Below the pieces are notes generated by a model. That model was not told the DNA's origin, did not search any database, and saw only the letters and a list, made by a program, of their open reading frames with translations. Both the position numbers and the translations under genes were made by a program. From Dokdonella immobilis (GTDB lineage Bacteria > Pseudomonadota > Gammaproteobacteria > Xanthomonadales > Rhodanobacteraceae), in contig NZ_FOVF01000004.1 of the NCBI RefSeq assembly GCF_900115085.1, forward strand, positions 1 to 64,000: DNA of 64,000 nucleotides, given 5' to 3'. Shown here piece by piece: positions 29,280 to 37,348 of the stretch. Numbering within the stretch: position 1 is the stretch's first letter; each line of letters begins with the position of its first letter.

Positions 29280-30269
29280 CTAGCCACGTGGGCGCAAAAA
29301 CAGATCCAGATGCGATGTCCCGTTGGCTCCATGTCGTTGGTCGGACTTTTCCCACTGCACCATGACCTGACCTGGTTCGGTGCACGGAATGACCTCCTGC
29401 GGCGAGACCACCACCTGAACGCACTCGGCGTATTCGAACATCATCGATAGGTAGTCGTTGTAGTCCAGCCCCGAGTTTGCCCTCAGTGCGTGCGGATGGA
29501 ATTCGGTAGCAATCCTTGGTTTGTGTTTCGCGAATAGCCGCGCTGCGCCCTGCCAGGCAAAAACCTCGTGTCCCTCGATGTCCATTTTCACGAAGTCGAG
29601 CGCATCCAGATCTCGACACATCCAGTCGAGACTTTGAACTGGCGCGAAATTCGATGGTGATGAGGACTTAGGCGCGCTTTGCACCAGCGCATTGGAAGTA
29701 TTTGGATCTGTAACGATTGAAACGATACCGCTCTGTTTCGAGGCGCCGAACGGCATAACCTGGACATGCTCGAAGGCATTCTTCTTGATGCCCAGATAGA
29801 TAAGCTGGAGATTCTTGTCCATCGGTTCGACAGCGATTACCCGCCCGGCCGCACCAACCAGTTTGGCCCCCAGCATCGTGAAATAGCCGATGTTGGCTCC
29901 GACATCAAGGAATGTATTTCCCTCGTGAAGCTCGCGCCGGAGCAATGCCGTCACATGGGGTTCGTAGGAAACTCCTCTGGAAATGGCGCTACCGATATCG
30001 CGATCGGACTTTCGAACGAAAATGCTGTATCCATCAAGCTCGATCTCGATGGGCTCGTGCGTTCCGTTGCCCTTTGTCCTGAACTCTTCCGAACCGATCA
30101 GTAGCTTCGCGATATCGTGTGCATCAAGACTCTGAGATCTCGCAAGCGAAGCGAAATAGGATAGCCCTGAAGGGTCTGGCATGCGCCCGAGAATGAGCTG
30201 ATACGCCAGCGAGACATCGTCTGGAGTTGCGACAGCGGAAATGCCTGGTTTGCCTGGCTTCTGGTTCAT
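29280..30269 (-). CDS. DUF4214-FkbM family methyltransferase fusion
   Basis: A 329-residue protein with two parts. Residues about 15-70 resemble a DUF4214 domain ('VSLAYQLILGRMPDPSGLSYF', 'LLIGSEEFRTKG'), usually found in secreted or glycan-related proteins. Residues about 110-300 are an FkbM-type SAM methyltransferase with 'TFLDVGANIGYFTMLGAKLV' (motif I), 'VIAVEPMD' and 'DFVKMDIEGHEVFAWQGA'. FkbM enzymes O-methylate sugars or other hydroxyls. The location near glycan genes suggests surface polysaccharide methylation (inference). Composition is A/T-richer than its neighbours. The repeat element abuts its 3' end. Confidence 0.82.
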   Translation of the reverse strand: MNQKPGKPGISAVATPDDVSLAYQLILGRMPDPSGLSYFASLARSQSLDAHDIAKLLIGSEEFRTKGNGTHEPIEIELDGYSIFVRKSDRDIGSAISRGVSYEPHVTALLRRELHEGNTFLDVGANIGYFTMLGAKLVGAAGRVIAVEPMDKNLQLIYLGIKKNAFEHVQVMPFGASKQSGIVSIVTDPNTSNALVQSAPKSSSPSNFAPVQSLDWMCRDLDALDFVKMDIEGHEVFAWQGAARLFAKHKPRIATEFHPHALRANSGLDYNDYLSMMFEYAECVQVVVSPQEVIPCTEPGQVMVQWEKSDQRHGANGTSHLDLFLRPRG

Positions 30270-30873
30270 GTGGGCTCAAAGGAGTTCTGAATAAAGATCG
30301 AATAGGGAAACTGAATTGTCTGAAACCTAGCGATTTCCTGCTTGAATCAGCACGTCAAGGTGCAATTCTCCACTGAGCTTCTTTAGCCTGTATGTGTCTC
30401 TCCATTCGTTCATGACTTCCTCACAAATCGATCATCAAATGCTTCGACCTTCGCGTGCAAGCACCGCTATGGACTCGGTCACAACCTCAAACAGGCCTTT
30501 GATACAAGAAACCGCGGCCCATTCGACTCATGTACCGCGTCCGGCGAGATGTGATCTCAATTCAAGGCGTTGCCTTGCCAAGGCAACAGGGTCACTCCAT
30601 CTACCGCGACTTCACGCAACATCGAACTCGTCGAACCTCGTGCCGAGTGTTTATCGGACAACATGAACACACGGGCAAGATCGATTGGATTGATGGAGCT
30701 TCTCCGAACATAGTCGGCGTGGTGCACAACTCCGTCAACGTCTGATTCTTGACCAAGAAGCAGTCTGTAGGGATACCGCACACCTCCAGGTGCCGCTTCC
30801 GTTGGTACCATCACGCCCCCTCCGTGAACCGGAAGTACTACAGAACGGTGTTCGACGTACGCGTGAAGGTGGA
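30270..30873. other. Gene-free stretch
   Basis: About 600 bases of lower GC without a convincing gene. Minus-strand frames in 30557-30814 are weakly protein-like ('VRYPYRLLLGQESDVDG') but have no start signal and no recognised family; they may be decayed remains. A perfect short palindrome GTTGCCTTG-C-CAAGGCAAC lies at 30569-30587. Confidence 0.45.
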
Positions 30874-32244
30874 CTATTGAACGCGCCGACGCAGATAGTT
30901 GAGCAGGTCGATCCGTGTGATCAGGCCCAGGAACTTCTCGCCGTCCATCACGATAGCCACGTGCCCCGCGTCGAAAACCGGGAGCAGTGCTTCTATCGGC
31001 GCCGTCACGTCAAGTTTCTCGAGGCGGCTGATCATCGCGGTCGATACCGGGTCACGGAACTTGGTCTCGTCGCCGTAGACGTGCATGAGGACGTCGGACT
31101 CGTCGAGGATGCCGACGATGGCGTCGCCTTCCATCACTGGCAGCTGCGAGACGTCGTAGAGCTTCATGCGATTGTAGGCGGTGATCAGCAGGTCTTTCGG
31201 CGACACGATCACGGTGTCGCGTTGCGAATACGGGCGCAGGATCAGGTCGCGCAGGTCGCCGTGGCGCTCACGCTCGAGGAAGCCGTTGTCGAGCATCCAG
31301 TAGTCGTTGTACATCTTCGACAGGTACTTGTTGCCGGTATCGCAGACGAACACGACGACACGCTTGGGTTCGACCTGTTCCCGGCAATATTTCAGGGCCG
31401 CCGCAACCAGGGTTCCGGTCGACGAGCCGCCGAGGATGCCTTCCTTTGACAACAGCTCGCGCGCGGTCAGGAAGCTTTCCTTGTCGGGAATGGCGTAGGC
31501 CTTTTCCACCCGCGAAAAATCGCTGATGTCGGGCAGGAAGTCCTCGCCGATACCTTCGACCATCCAGCTCGCCGACTTGTCCGAGAGGATGCCGTCGTTG
31601 ATGTATTCCGCAAGGATCGATCCGACCGGATCGGCGAGGATGAACGCGGTCTCGGGCGAGTGCTCGGCGAAGTACTGCGACAGGCCGGTCATCGTGCCCG
31701 ATGATCCGCAACCGAACACGATCGCGTCGACGCGCCCCTCCATCTGCTCGAGGATTTCGGGGCCGGTGGTCTGCTTGTGTGCGAGCGGATTGTCGGGATT
31801 GCCGAACTGGTTGATGAAATAGGCGCCCGGGGTTTCGCTGGCGATCCGTGCGGCCAGGTCCTGGTAGTAGTCCGGGTGGCCCTTGGCCACGTCCGATCGG
31901 GTCAGGATGACTTCGGCGCCCATGGCCTTGAGGTTGAAGATCTTCTCGCGGCTCATCTTGTCCGGAACGACCAGGATCAGGCGGTAACCCTTCTGCTGGG
32001 CGACCAGGGCCAGGCCGATGCCGGTGTTGCCGGCCGTGCCCTCGACCAGGGTGTCGCCGGGCTTGATGCGCCCGTCGCGCTCGGCGGCGTCGATCATGCT
32101 GAGGCCGATGCGATCCTTGATCGACCCCCCCGGATTGTTGCATTCGAGCTTGAAGAACAGCTCGCAGCTACCGGTGTCGAGGCGCTGGGCCTGGATGATC
32201 GGCGTGTTGCCGATCAGTTCGAGGACGCTTTGATGGATCGGCAT
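30874..32244 (-). CDS. Cystathionine beta-synthase with CBS domain pair
   Basis: Condenses serine or O-acetylserine with homocysteine (or sulfide) through PLP. The 456-residue protein starts MPIHQSVLELIGNTPIIQ. The PLP lysine is K43 in 'CNNPGGSIKDRIGLSM'; 'VEGTAGNTGIGLAL' binds substrate and 'GCGSSGTMTGL' the phosphate. Residues about 335-456 form two CBS motifs ('MISRLEKLDVTAPIEALLPV', 'GHVAIVMDGEKFLGLITR'), which may bind adenosyl ligands. No haem-binding N-terminal extension is present. With the gamma-lyase-type gene at 25802 it would make cysteine from homocysteine. In-frame upstream codons run into the REP array and are not counted. Confidence 0.93.
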   Translation of the reverse strand: MPIHQSVLELIGNTPIIQAQRLDTGSCELFFKLECNNPGGSIKDRIGLSMIDAAERDGRIKPGDTLVEGTAGNTGIGLALVAQQKGYRLILVVPDKMSREKIFNLKAMGAEVILTRSDVAKGHPDYYQDLAARIASETPGAYFINQFGNPDNPLAHKQTTGPEILEQMEGRVDAIVFGCGSSGTMTGLSQYFAEHSPETAFILADPVGSILAEYINDGILSDKSASWMVEGIGEDFLPDISDFSRVEKAYAIPDKESFLTARELLSKEGILGGSSTGTLVAAALKYCREQVEPKRVVVFVCDTGNKYLSKMYNDYWMLDNGFLERERHGDLRDLILRPYSQRDTVIVSPKDLLITAYNRMKLYDVSQLPVMEGDAIVGILDESDVLMHVYGDETKFRDPVSTAMISRLEKLDVTAPIEALLPVFDAGHVAIVMDGEKFLGLITRIDLLNYLRRRVQ

Positions 32245-32344
32245 GCGGGCTCCGCGCAAATTCGGACAATGGGCGGAATGATAACCCAGGGCGTGGATTG
32301 GACCGTCCCTTGTCGATATGGCGGATCCAATGCTTTTCACACGG

Positions 32345-33062
32345 CGCGGGGAAGAGCATCGCGGCGGAGGCAACAACGCAGCGGTAACGCGCCAGCCGCC
32401 ATCGAAGTCCAGATCCCCATTCGCCCGCACATCGTGCCCTCCGTAGGAGAGGCCTTCGGGCGCGATGTTTTTGGCCACGATGCGATGAGGAGCATCGCGG
32501 CTGAAGCCGCTTCCTACAACGGAGCGGGGACGCGGCACCGGTGACCGAAACCCGCGCCGCCTGTCGCTCTCTTCGTAGGAGCGCCTTCAGGCGCGATTTT
32601 TTTGGGCACGATGCGGGAAGGAGCATCGCGGCTGAAGCGACAACGAAGCGGTAACGCGCCAGCCGCCATCGAAGTCCAGATCCCCATTCGCCGGCGCATC
32701 GTGCCCTTCGTAGGAGAGGCCTTCGGGCGCGATGTTTTTGGCCACGATGCGATGAGGAGCATCGCGGCTGAAGCCGCTTCCTACAACGGAGCGGGGACGC
32801 GGCACCGGTGACCGAAACCCGCGCCGCCTGTCGCGCTCTTCGTAGGAGAGGCCTTCAGGCGCGACGCTTTTGGCCACGGTGCGGGAAGGAGCATCGCGGC
32901 TGAAGCAACAACGAAGCGGTGACGCGACAGCCGCCATCGAAGTCCAGATCCCCATTCGCCCGCACATCGTGCCCTTCGTAGGAGAGGCCTTCAGGCGCGA
33001 TGCTTTTGGGCACGTTGCGAGAAAGAGCATCGCGGCTGAAGCAGTTTCCTGCAACGACGCGG
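32345..33062. repeat. REP array, five units of about 133 bp
   Basis: GTAGGAGaGGCCTTCgGGCG-type REP sequences begin at 32443, 32575, 32710, 32842 and 32978, that is every 132-136 bases. Inverted partners GCATCGCGGCTGAAGC occur between them, e.g. 32491 and 32758. Every second unit is closer, so a 267-268 bp super-repeat is visible (GCGGTAACGC at 32381 and 32648, GCGGTGACGC at 32916). Other shared words are CCGCCATCGAAGTCCAGATC and GGCCACGATGCG. The GTAG start and stem resemble SMAG/REP sequences of Stenotrophomonas. The array fills the gap between the cystathionine beta-synthase start and the YdcH gene. Confidence 0.85.
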
Positions 33063-33161
33063 AAGTCTGCGGGAAAGCGGGGAATCTTGCTTGGGCGGGA
33101 AGGCCCGGCGCGCGGCGCCGAGGGCCCATGCGGGCCTCAGCGGCGCGCGGGGCGGAGAAAG

Positions 33162-33395
33162 TCAGTGTGAGGCGGAGGTGTGGTGCAGGTGCTCCCACAT
33201 GTGGGTGAGCTTGTCCTTCGCGAGCAGCTTCTGCTTCTTGAGGGTATGCAGGGTGACTACATCCATTGGCAGTACGCCCAGTTCGGCGTCGCGGACCTTG
33301 TCGTCGAGTTCCCGGTGCTTGTGATACAGCTGGCGGAACTCGGTATTGCCATGCATCAAGGATTCCAGATCTTCACGTTCAGCGTTTTCGAACAT
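33162..33395 (-). CDS. YdcH/DUF465 family protein
   Basis: A 77-residue, highly charged helical protein of the DUF465 (YdcH) family. Family features are 'REDLESLMHGNTEFRQLYHK' near the start, 'HRELDDKV' in the middle, and the 'TLKKQKLLAKDKL' helix near the C-terminus. Function is unknown; the fold is a helical hairpin. The ATG at 33395 is preferred because upstream in-frame residues (MSRHGVCVSNSRG) do not fit. It lies between the REP array and the DUF4398/OmpA gene, on its own. Confidence 0.85.
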   Translation of the reverse strand: MFENAEREDLESLMHGNTEFRQLYHKHRELDDKVRDAELGVLPMDVVTLHTLKKQKLLAKDKLTHMWEHLHHTSASH

Positions 33396-33780
33396 CAGGC
33401 TGCCTCCTCTCGAGTTGGAAACGCAGACACCATGACGCGACACCCGGGTGGGCGTCGCGTCATGGGTTGCAGGGACGATGGAACAGACACGCTATGGCCT
33501 GAAGTCAGGCCGCCTGAGCCTTTGGGTCCAGCACTCGGGTCGCGATTGCCAGCTTGCGACACGGGCGGGCGCCACTGCCAGGCACTCGACCGTGCGTGTC
33601 GGACCTGTTGAGCCGACGGCGCTGGGTGAACGGTCTTCTGTGCTGAACTCATGGGCTAGGCATATCCCATGCGGGTTCCAGAGAAACACCGGGTCGCATG
33701 GGATTTAGAAACTACTCCTTTGCCGGAGCCTTGGCAACCGCTTTCAGGCACAGTTTCAGCAATCGCTGAAAAATCTTAAC
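33396..33780. other. Gene-free stretch with a long hairpin
   Basis: No gene is recognisable. A 10-bp inverted repeat ATCCCATGCG (33664-33673) / CGCATGGGAT (33695-33704) with a 21-base loop lies roughly 80 bases downstream of the OmpA-like gene. It lacks a T-tract on either strand, so it is not a standard terminator. The last 60 bases are A/T-rich. Confidence 0.5.
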
Positions 33781-34749
33781 TTATTGTTTATCCTGAAGAA
33801 TTACATCAACCCGGCGATTCCTGGCGCGCCCTTCGGCAGTATCATTGGGAGCCACGGGCCGCTCCGCTCCGAGGCCCACCACGGTCATCCGGGCCGGGTC
33901 TATGCCGGCAGCGACCAGGGCATCGCGGACCGCCTCGGCGCGCCGCTGGGAGAGCACCTGGTTGGCGTTGGCGCTACCCGTGGAATCGGTATGTCCCTCG
34001 ATGCGGATCTGCTTGTCGGGTTCCTGACGCACGAATTCGACCAGCTTGGCCAGCGGCTCCTTCGCTTCCGGCAGCAGTTTCGACTGTCCGGAGGCAAAAG
34101 CGACGTCGTCGAGGGTCATCTGCATGCCCTGAGCGCCCCGTGTTGCACGCAGGTTGTTCAGGCGCGCGCGCAGGGCATCGGCGGCGGCGCCGGCCAGCTC
34201 GGCTTCCTTGCGCGCGAGGGCAGCCTCCTGGGCCTGCGCATCGGCCAGGCGCCGAGCCTGCTCGGCCTCCTCGCGCGCCGCAGCGGTTTGCTGCTCGCCC
34301 TGCAGGCGCGCTTCCTCGGCGGCGCGTTCGGCTTCCTCGGCACGGATCTGCGCCAGCAGACGCTGCTGGTCGAGTTCGCGCCGGGCCTGCTCGGCCTCCT
34401 TGCGCGCGGCGGCCAGTTGCAGCCGGCTGTGTTCCTGCCTCAGATTGGCCAGCTGGTTCTCGAAGTCCGCGACCTGGGCCGTTGCCCAGGCGATGTCGAC
34501 GCGTCGCTCGGCCAGGTACAGCAGATGCGCACGCTTCTTGCCGCGGCCGCTTTCCTTCAGCACATCGAGGGCCGCTTGGGCCCGGGCGATCTCGGCGGCC
34601 GCATAGGTACCGAGTTTCGCGTCCGACGCGAGCTGGGCCAGGCTGCGCGACAGGCGCTCGTGATCGACATCGAGACTGGCGGCAGGAGCAGACCCGCTGG
34701 CCAGGACGGTCAGTGCCATGAACATGGCCAACAACCCCGAGCGCATCAT
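33781..34749 (-). CDS. DUF4398 and OmpA-like domain protein
   Basis: A 322-residue exported protein. A signal peptide ('AMFMALTVLASGSAPAAS') is followed by a DUF4398-like helical segment (about 25-110, 'AAAEIARAQAALDVL'), a long Ala/Glu/Arg-rich coiled coil (about 110-205), and an OmpA C-terminal peptidoglycan-binding domain ('IRIEGHTDSTGSANANQVLS', 'NRRVDVIL') at about 215-322. It should anchor to peptidoglycan in the periplasm. Its start overlaps the stop of the upstream lipoprotein gene by four bases, so the two DUF4398 proteins are coupled and perhaps partners. Confidence 0.9.
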   Translation of the reverse strand: MMRSGLLAMFMALTVLASGSAPAASLDVDHERLSRSLAQLASDAKLGTYAAAEIARAQAALDVLKESGRGKKRAHLLYLAERRVDIAWATAQVADFENQLANLRQEHSRLQLAAARKEAEQARRELDQQRLLAQIRAEEAERAAEEARLQGEQQTAAAREEAEQARRLADAQAQEAALARKEAELAGAAADALRARLNNLRATRGAQGMQMTLDDVAFASGQSKLLPEAKEPLAKLVEFVRQEPDKQIRIEGHTDSTGSANANQVLSQRRAEAVRDALVAAGIDPARMTVVGLGAERPVAPNDTAEGRARNRRVDVILQDKQ

Positions 34750-35138
34750 GGCGCACCGCCATCAGTGGGCTCGGTTGAACCGATTACACGCGAGATTTCG
34801 GCATTCTCCTGCTTCAGCGTATCCACCGATTCGCGCAACTTGCCGAGACGGGCCTTGATCGCCGCCAATTCGCTGTTGACCGAGGATTCCTCGGCGAGGT
34901 TGGCGGCCAGCGTGTAGTCGCGATCGACCATGGCGGCCCGGGCCTGGTCGAGACGTTCCTCGGCAAAACGCAGTTCCATGGGGGCGTAGGTCGGCGCGCC
35001 GGCGCTGCGGGCGCTGGAAAGGCGCTGCTGTGCGCCTCCGAGCAGATCCGGCGGTGGCTTGGTCGGACCGCAGGCGGCCAGCAGCAAGGCCATTGAAACG
35101 ACGAATGGAGCATGGATTTTCGTACCGCTTGGTGTCAT
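34746..35138 (-). CDS. DUF4398 lipoprotein
   Basis: A 130-residue predicted lipoprotein with lipobox LLAAC (Cys at about residue 23), then 'GPTKPPPDLLGGAQQRLSSA'. A DUF4398 helical domain follows, with 'LRFAEERLDQARAAMVDRDY' and the downstream 'AANLAEESSVNSELAAIKAR' helix. Likely attached to the inner leaflet of the outer membrane. Family function is unknown. It overlaps the OmpA-like gene by ATGA. The operon is divergent from pilU across about 100 bases. Confidence 0.88.
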   Translation of the reverse strand: MTPSGTKIHAPFVVSMALLLAACGPTKPPPDLLGGAQQRLSSARSAGAPTYAPMELRFAEERLDQARAAMVDRDYTLAANLAEESSVNSELAAIKARLGKLRESVDTLKQENAEISRVIGSTEPTDGGAP

Positions 35139-35241
35139 AAGTGTTCTCTGCGCCCGGGGCTTTCTCCTATTGTGGGAAGGCCGCCTGGCATTCGCAATGA
35201 TCTTGGCGGATACAGAGTGACGTTCCAGGGGGATTGATCAG

Positions 35242-36345
35242 ATGGATATCGGGTATTTCCTCAAACTGATGACCGAAAAGGGTGCGTCGGACATGTTCCT
35301 GACGACCGGCGCCCCGGTGAACATCAAGGTCGAGGGCAAGCTGTATCCACTCGGCAACACCGGACTGCCCGGCGGCATGGTGAAGAAGATCGCCTACTCG
35401 CTGATGGACGAGGGCCAGGTTCCGCAGTTCGAGAAGAACCTTGAGCTGAACATGGCGATCGCCGTGAAGGATGCCGGCCGCTTCCGCATCAACGTCTTCA
35501 AGCAGCGCGGCGAAGTCGGCATGGTCATCCGCGCGATCAAGAGCGAGATCCCGACCATCGAGCAATTGCGCCTGCCACAGTTGTTCAAGGACCTGATCAT
35601 GGAGCCGCGCGGCCTGATCCTCGTGGTCGGCGCAACCGGCTCGGGCAAGTCGACCACGCTGGCGGCGATGATCGATCATCGCAACAGCAACACCTCGGGC
35701 CATATCCTGACCGTCGAGGATCCGATCGAGTACCTGTACCGGCACAAGAAGTCAGTGGTCAACCAGCGCGAGGTCGGCCTCGATACGCACAGCTATCACG
35801 AGGCCCTGAAGAACGCGATGCGCGAGGCGCCGGATGTCATCCTGATCGGCGAAATCCGGGACGCGGAGACCATGGAAGCGGCGATTTCATTCTCGGAAAC
35901 GGGTCACCTGTGCCTGGCCACCCTGCACTCGAACAACGCCGACCAGACCCTCGAACGCATCCTCAACTTCTTCCCGGAATCCGCGCACCGCAACATCCTG
36001 ATGAACCTGGCGCTGAACCTGCGCTCGGTCATTTCCCAGCGTCTGGTCATGGGCAAGGACGGACGGCGCCTGCCGGCGGTCGAGGTGCTGCTGAACACGC
36101 CGCTGATCCGCGACATGATCCGGCGCGGGCAGATCCATGAAATGAAGGAAGCCATGGACCGCAGCCTGCAGGAAGGCATGTGCACGTTCGATCAGGCCCT
36201 GTACGCCTTGTACAAGGATGGCCGCATCGAACTCGAAGAGGCCCTGGCCAAGGCCGATTCGCGCGATGGCCTGGCCCTCAAGATCCGCCTCGCCGAGGGC
36301 GGCGAATCGCCGATGGACGAAGGCTTCGAAGACGCCCATTTCTAG
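35242..36345 (+). CDS. pilU: Type IV pilus retraction ATPase PilU
   Basis: Hexameric cytoplasmic ATPase that assists PilT in pilus retraction and twitching. The 367-residue protein has Walker A GATGSGKST (residues 130-138), the Asp box 'ILTVEDPIEYLY', Walker B 'VILIGEIRDAETMEAAI' and the His box 'TGHLCLATLHSNNADQT'. Features favouring PilU over PilT are the N-terminus 'MDIGYFLKLMTEKGASDMFL', the length, and the C-terminal acidic tail 'ESPMDEGFEDAHF'. No pilT is present upstream, although the two are usually adjacent, so pilT lies elsewhere or is absent. Confidence 0.92.
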   Translation: MDIGYFLKLMTEKGASDMFLTTGAPVNIKVEGKLYPLGNTGLPGGMVKKIAYSLMDEGQVPQFEKNLELNMAIAVKDAGRFRINVFKQRGEVGMVIRAIKSEIPTIEQLRLPQLFKDLIMEPRGLILVVGATGSGKSTTLAAMIDHRNSNTSGHILTVEDPIEYLYRHKKSVVNQREVGLDTHSYHEALKNAMREAPDVILIGEIRDAETMEAAISFSETGHLCLATLHSNNADQTLERILNFFPESAHRNILMNLALNLRSVISQRLVMGKDGRRLPAVEVLLNTPLIRDMIRRGQIHEMKEAMDRSLQEGMCTFDQALYALYKDGRIELEEALAKADSRDGLALKIRLAEGGESPMDEGFEDAHF

Positions 36346-36412
36346 TCGCTGGGCGACTTCGACAATGCCTGCGGCATTGCGTCGATCCTTCGATTGGCTC
36401 TCGGGCTGTCGA

Positions 36413-36448
36413 AGGGTGAACGCCAACTTCCCGGCAGTCGTTCGCCCT
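36413..36448. repeat. Small inverted repeat between pilU and the hydroxylase gene
   Basis: AGGGTGAACG (36413-36422) and CGTTCGCCCT (36439-36448) pair with one mismatch across a 16-base loop. The surrounding TCGAAGG words recall the common TTCGACAAGCTCAGGGCGAACG-type intergenic palindromes. Not followed by a T-tract. Confidence 0.4.
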
Positions 36449-36574
36449 CAGCGTATCGAAGGTTGAACTCGCTCCCAACCGTTACAGATGCTGGCACGGA
36501 CCGATGGAACCGTTTCAACGCTGCGATCGCGCAATGCGATAATGTCGGCCTCACTTCGACCGGACCGATCCTCG

Positions 36575-37246
36575 ATGATTCACCACCTGCGCAACGTCCT
36601 CAAGCCCGATGAACTCGCGCGATTGCGCGCCATCGCGGAAAGTAGCCAATTTGTCGATGGCAGGATCAGCAACCCCAACCATCCGACCAAGCGCAACCAG
36701 CAGATCCCGCAGAACGATCCTTCCGCGGTCGAGCCAGGCAGGGTGCTTCGCGATGCCCTGTTCCGGCACGCTGAACTGCGCAATGCCGCGCATGCCCGAA
36801 GCATGGCTAATCCGACGATCTCCCGCTACGAGCCCGGCATGAGTTACGGCTGGCACATGGACGAAGCGCTGTTTCCGTCACAGCCGTCAATGCGTTCGGA
36901 TGTGTCCTGCACGGTCTTCCTGAGTGACCCTCAGGACTACGACGGCGGAGAACTCATGATTACGCTGGGCCAGCACGTCTTGCCGATCAAGCTGCCGGCG
37001 GGCGACGCCGTGCTCTACCCTTCTACGACGATCCACCAGGTCGCGCCGATCACACGCGGCGTTCGCCTTGTCGGCATCACCTGGATCCAGAGTTACATTC
37101 CGGATGTCGCGCAGCGCGAATTGCTGCAGCAGGTTGAAGAAGCGCGGGCAATCGAAATGGCGCGTGGTGACAAAGCGGAAATGCGCATGCTTCTGTTACT
37201 CGGCTCGCTGCGCAACAACCTGTTCAGGATGTGGTCGGACGTCTGA
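36575..37246 (+). CDS. PKHD-type Fe(II)/2OG hydroxylase (PiuC/YbiX-like)
   Basis: A 223-residue 2-oxoglutarate and iron dependent dioxygenase of the prolyl hydroxylase-like group. Metal ligands are H94 and D96 ('YGWHMDEALF') and H154 ('TTIHQVAPITRGVR'), with R164 expected to bind 2-oxoglutarate. The N-terminus 'MIHHLRNVLKPDELARLR' matches PiuC/YbiX. PiuC genes typically accompany TonB-dependent siderophore receptors; here a TonB-dependent receptor lies in the same neighbourhood at 43123. The start at 36575 follows the family. The gene runs toward the minus-strand sulfotransferase cluster. Confidence 0.92.
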   Translation: MIHHLRNVLKPDELARLRAIAESSQFVDGRISNPNHPTKRNQQIPQNDPSAVEPGRVLRDALFRHAELRNAAHARSMANPTISRYEPGMSYGWHMDEALFPSQPSMRSDVSCTVFLSDPQDYDGGELMITLGQHVLPIKLPAGDAVLYPSTTIHQVAPITRGVRLVGITWIQSYIPDVAQRELLQQVEEARAIEMARGDKAEMRMLLLLGSLRNNLFRMWSDV

Positions 37247-37348
37247 TCCTTCTGCCCAGACGGGATCCGCCCGATGCACACTCCGATGCGAGTGCACCGC
37301 GACGCCGATCGCATCGGCCCGCGGAGCGCTCGCGGGGGCCATCGTGTC

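Noticed and set aside
30557-30814. Possible remnant gene upstream of cystathionine beta-synthase
   Set aside because: Weakly protein-like in two frames, but no start signal or family; kept only as gene-free sequence.
33664-33704. 10-bp inverted repeat as terminator of the OmpA-like gene
   Set aside because: The loop is 21 bases and no T-tract follows on either strand.
33784-34917. Long plus-strand frame (377 codons) opposite the DUF4398/OmpA genes
   Set aside because: It is the antisense shadow of genes with clear signal peptide, coiled coil and OmpA domain.
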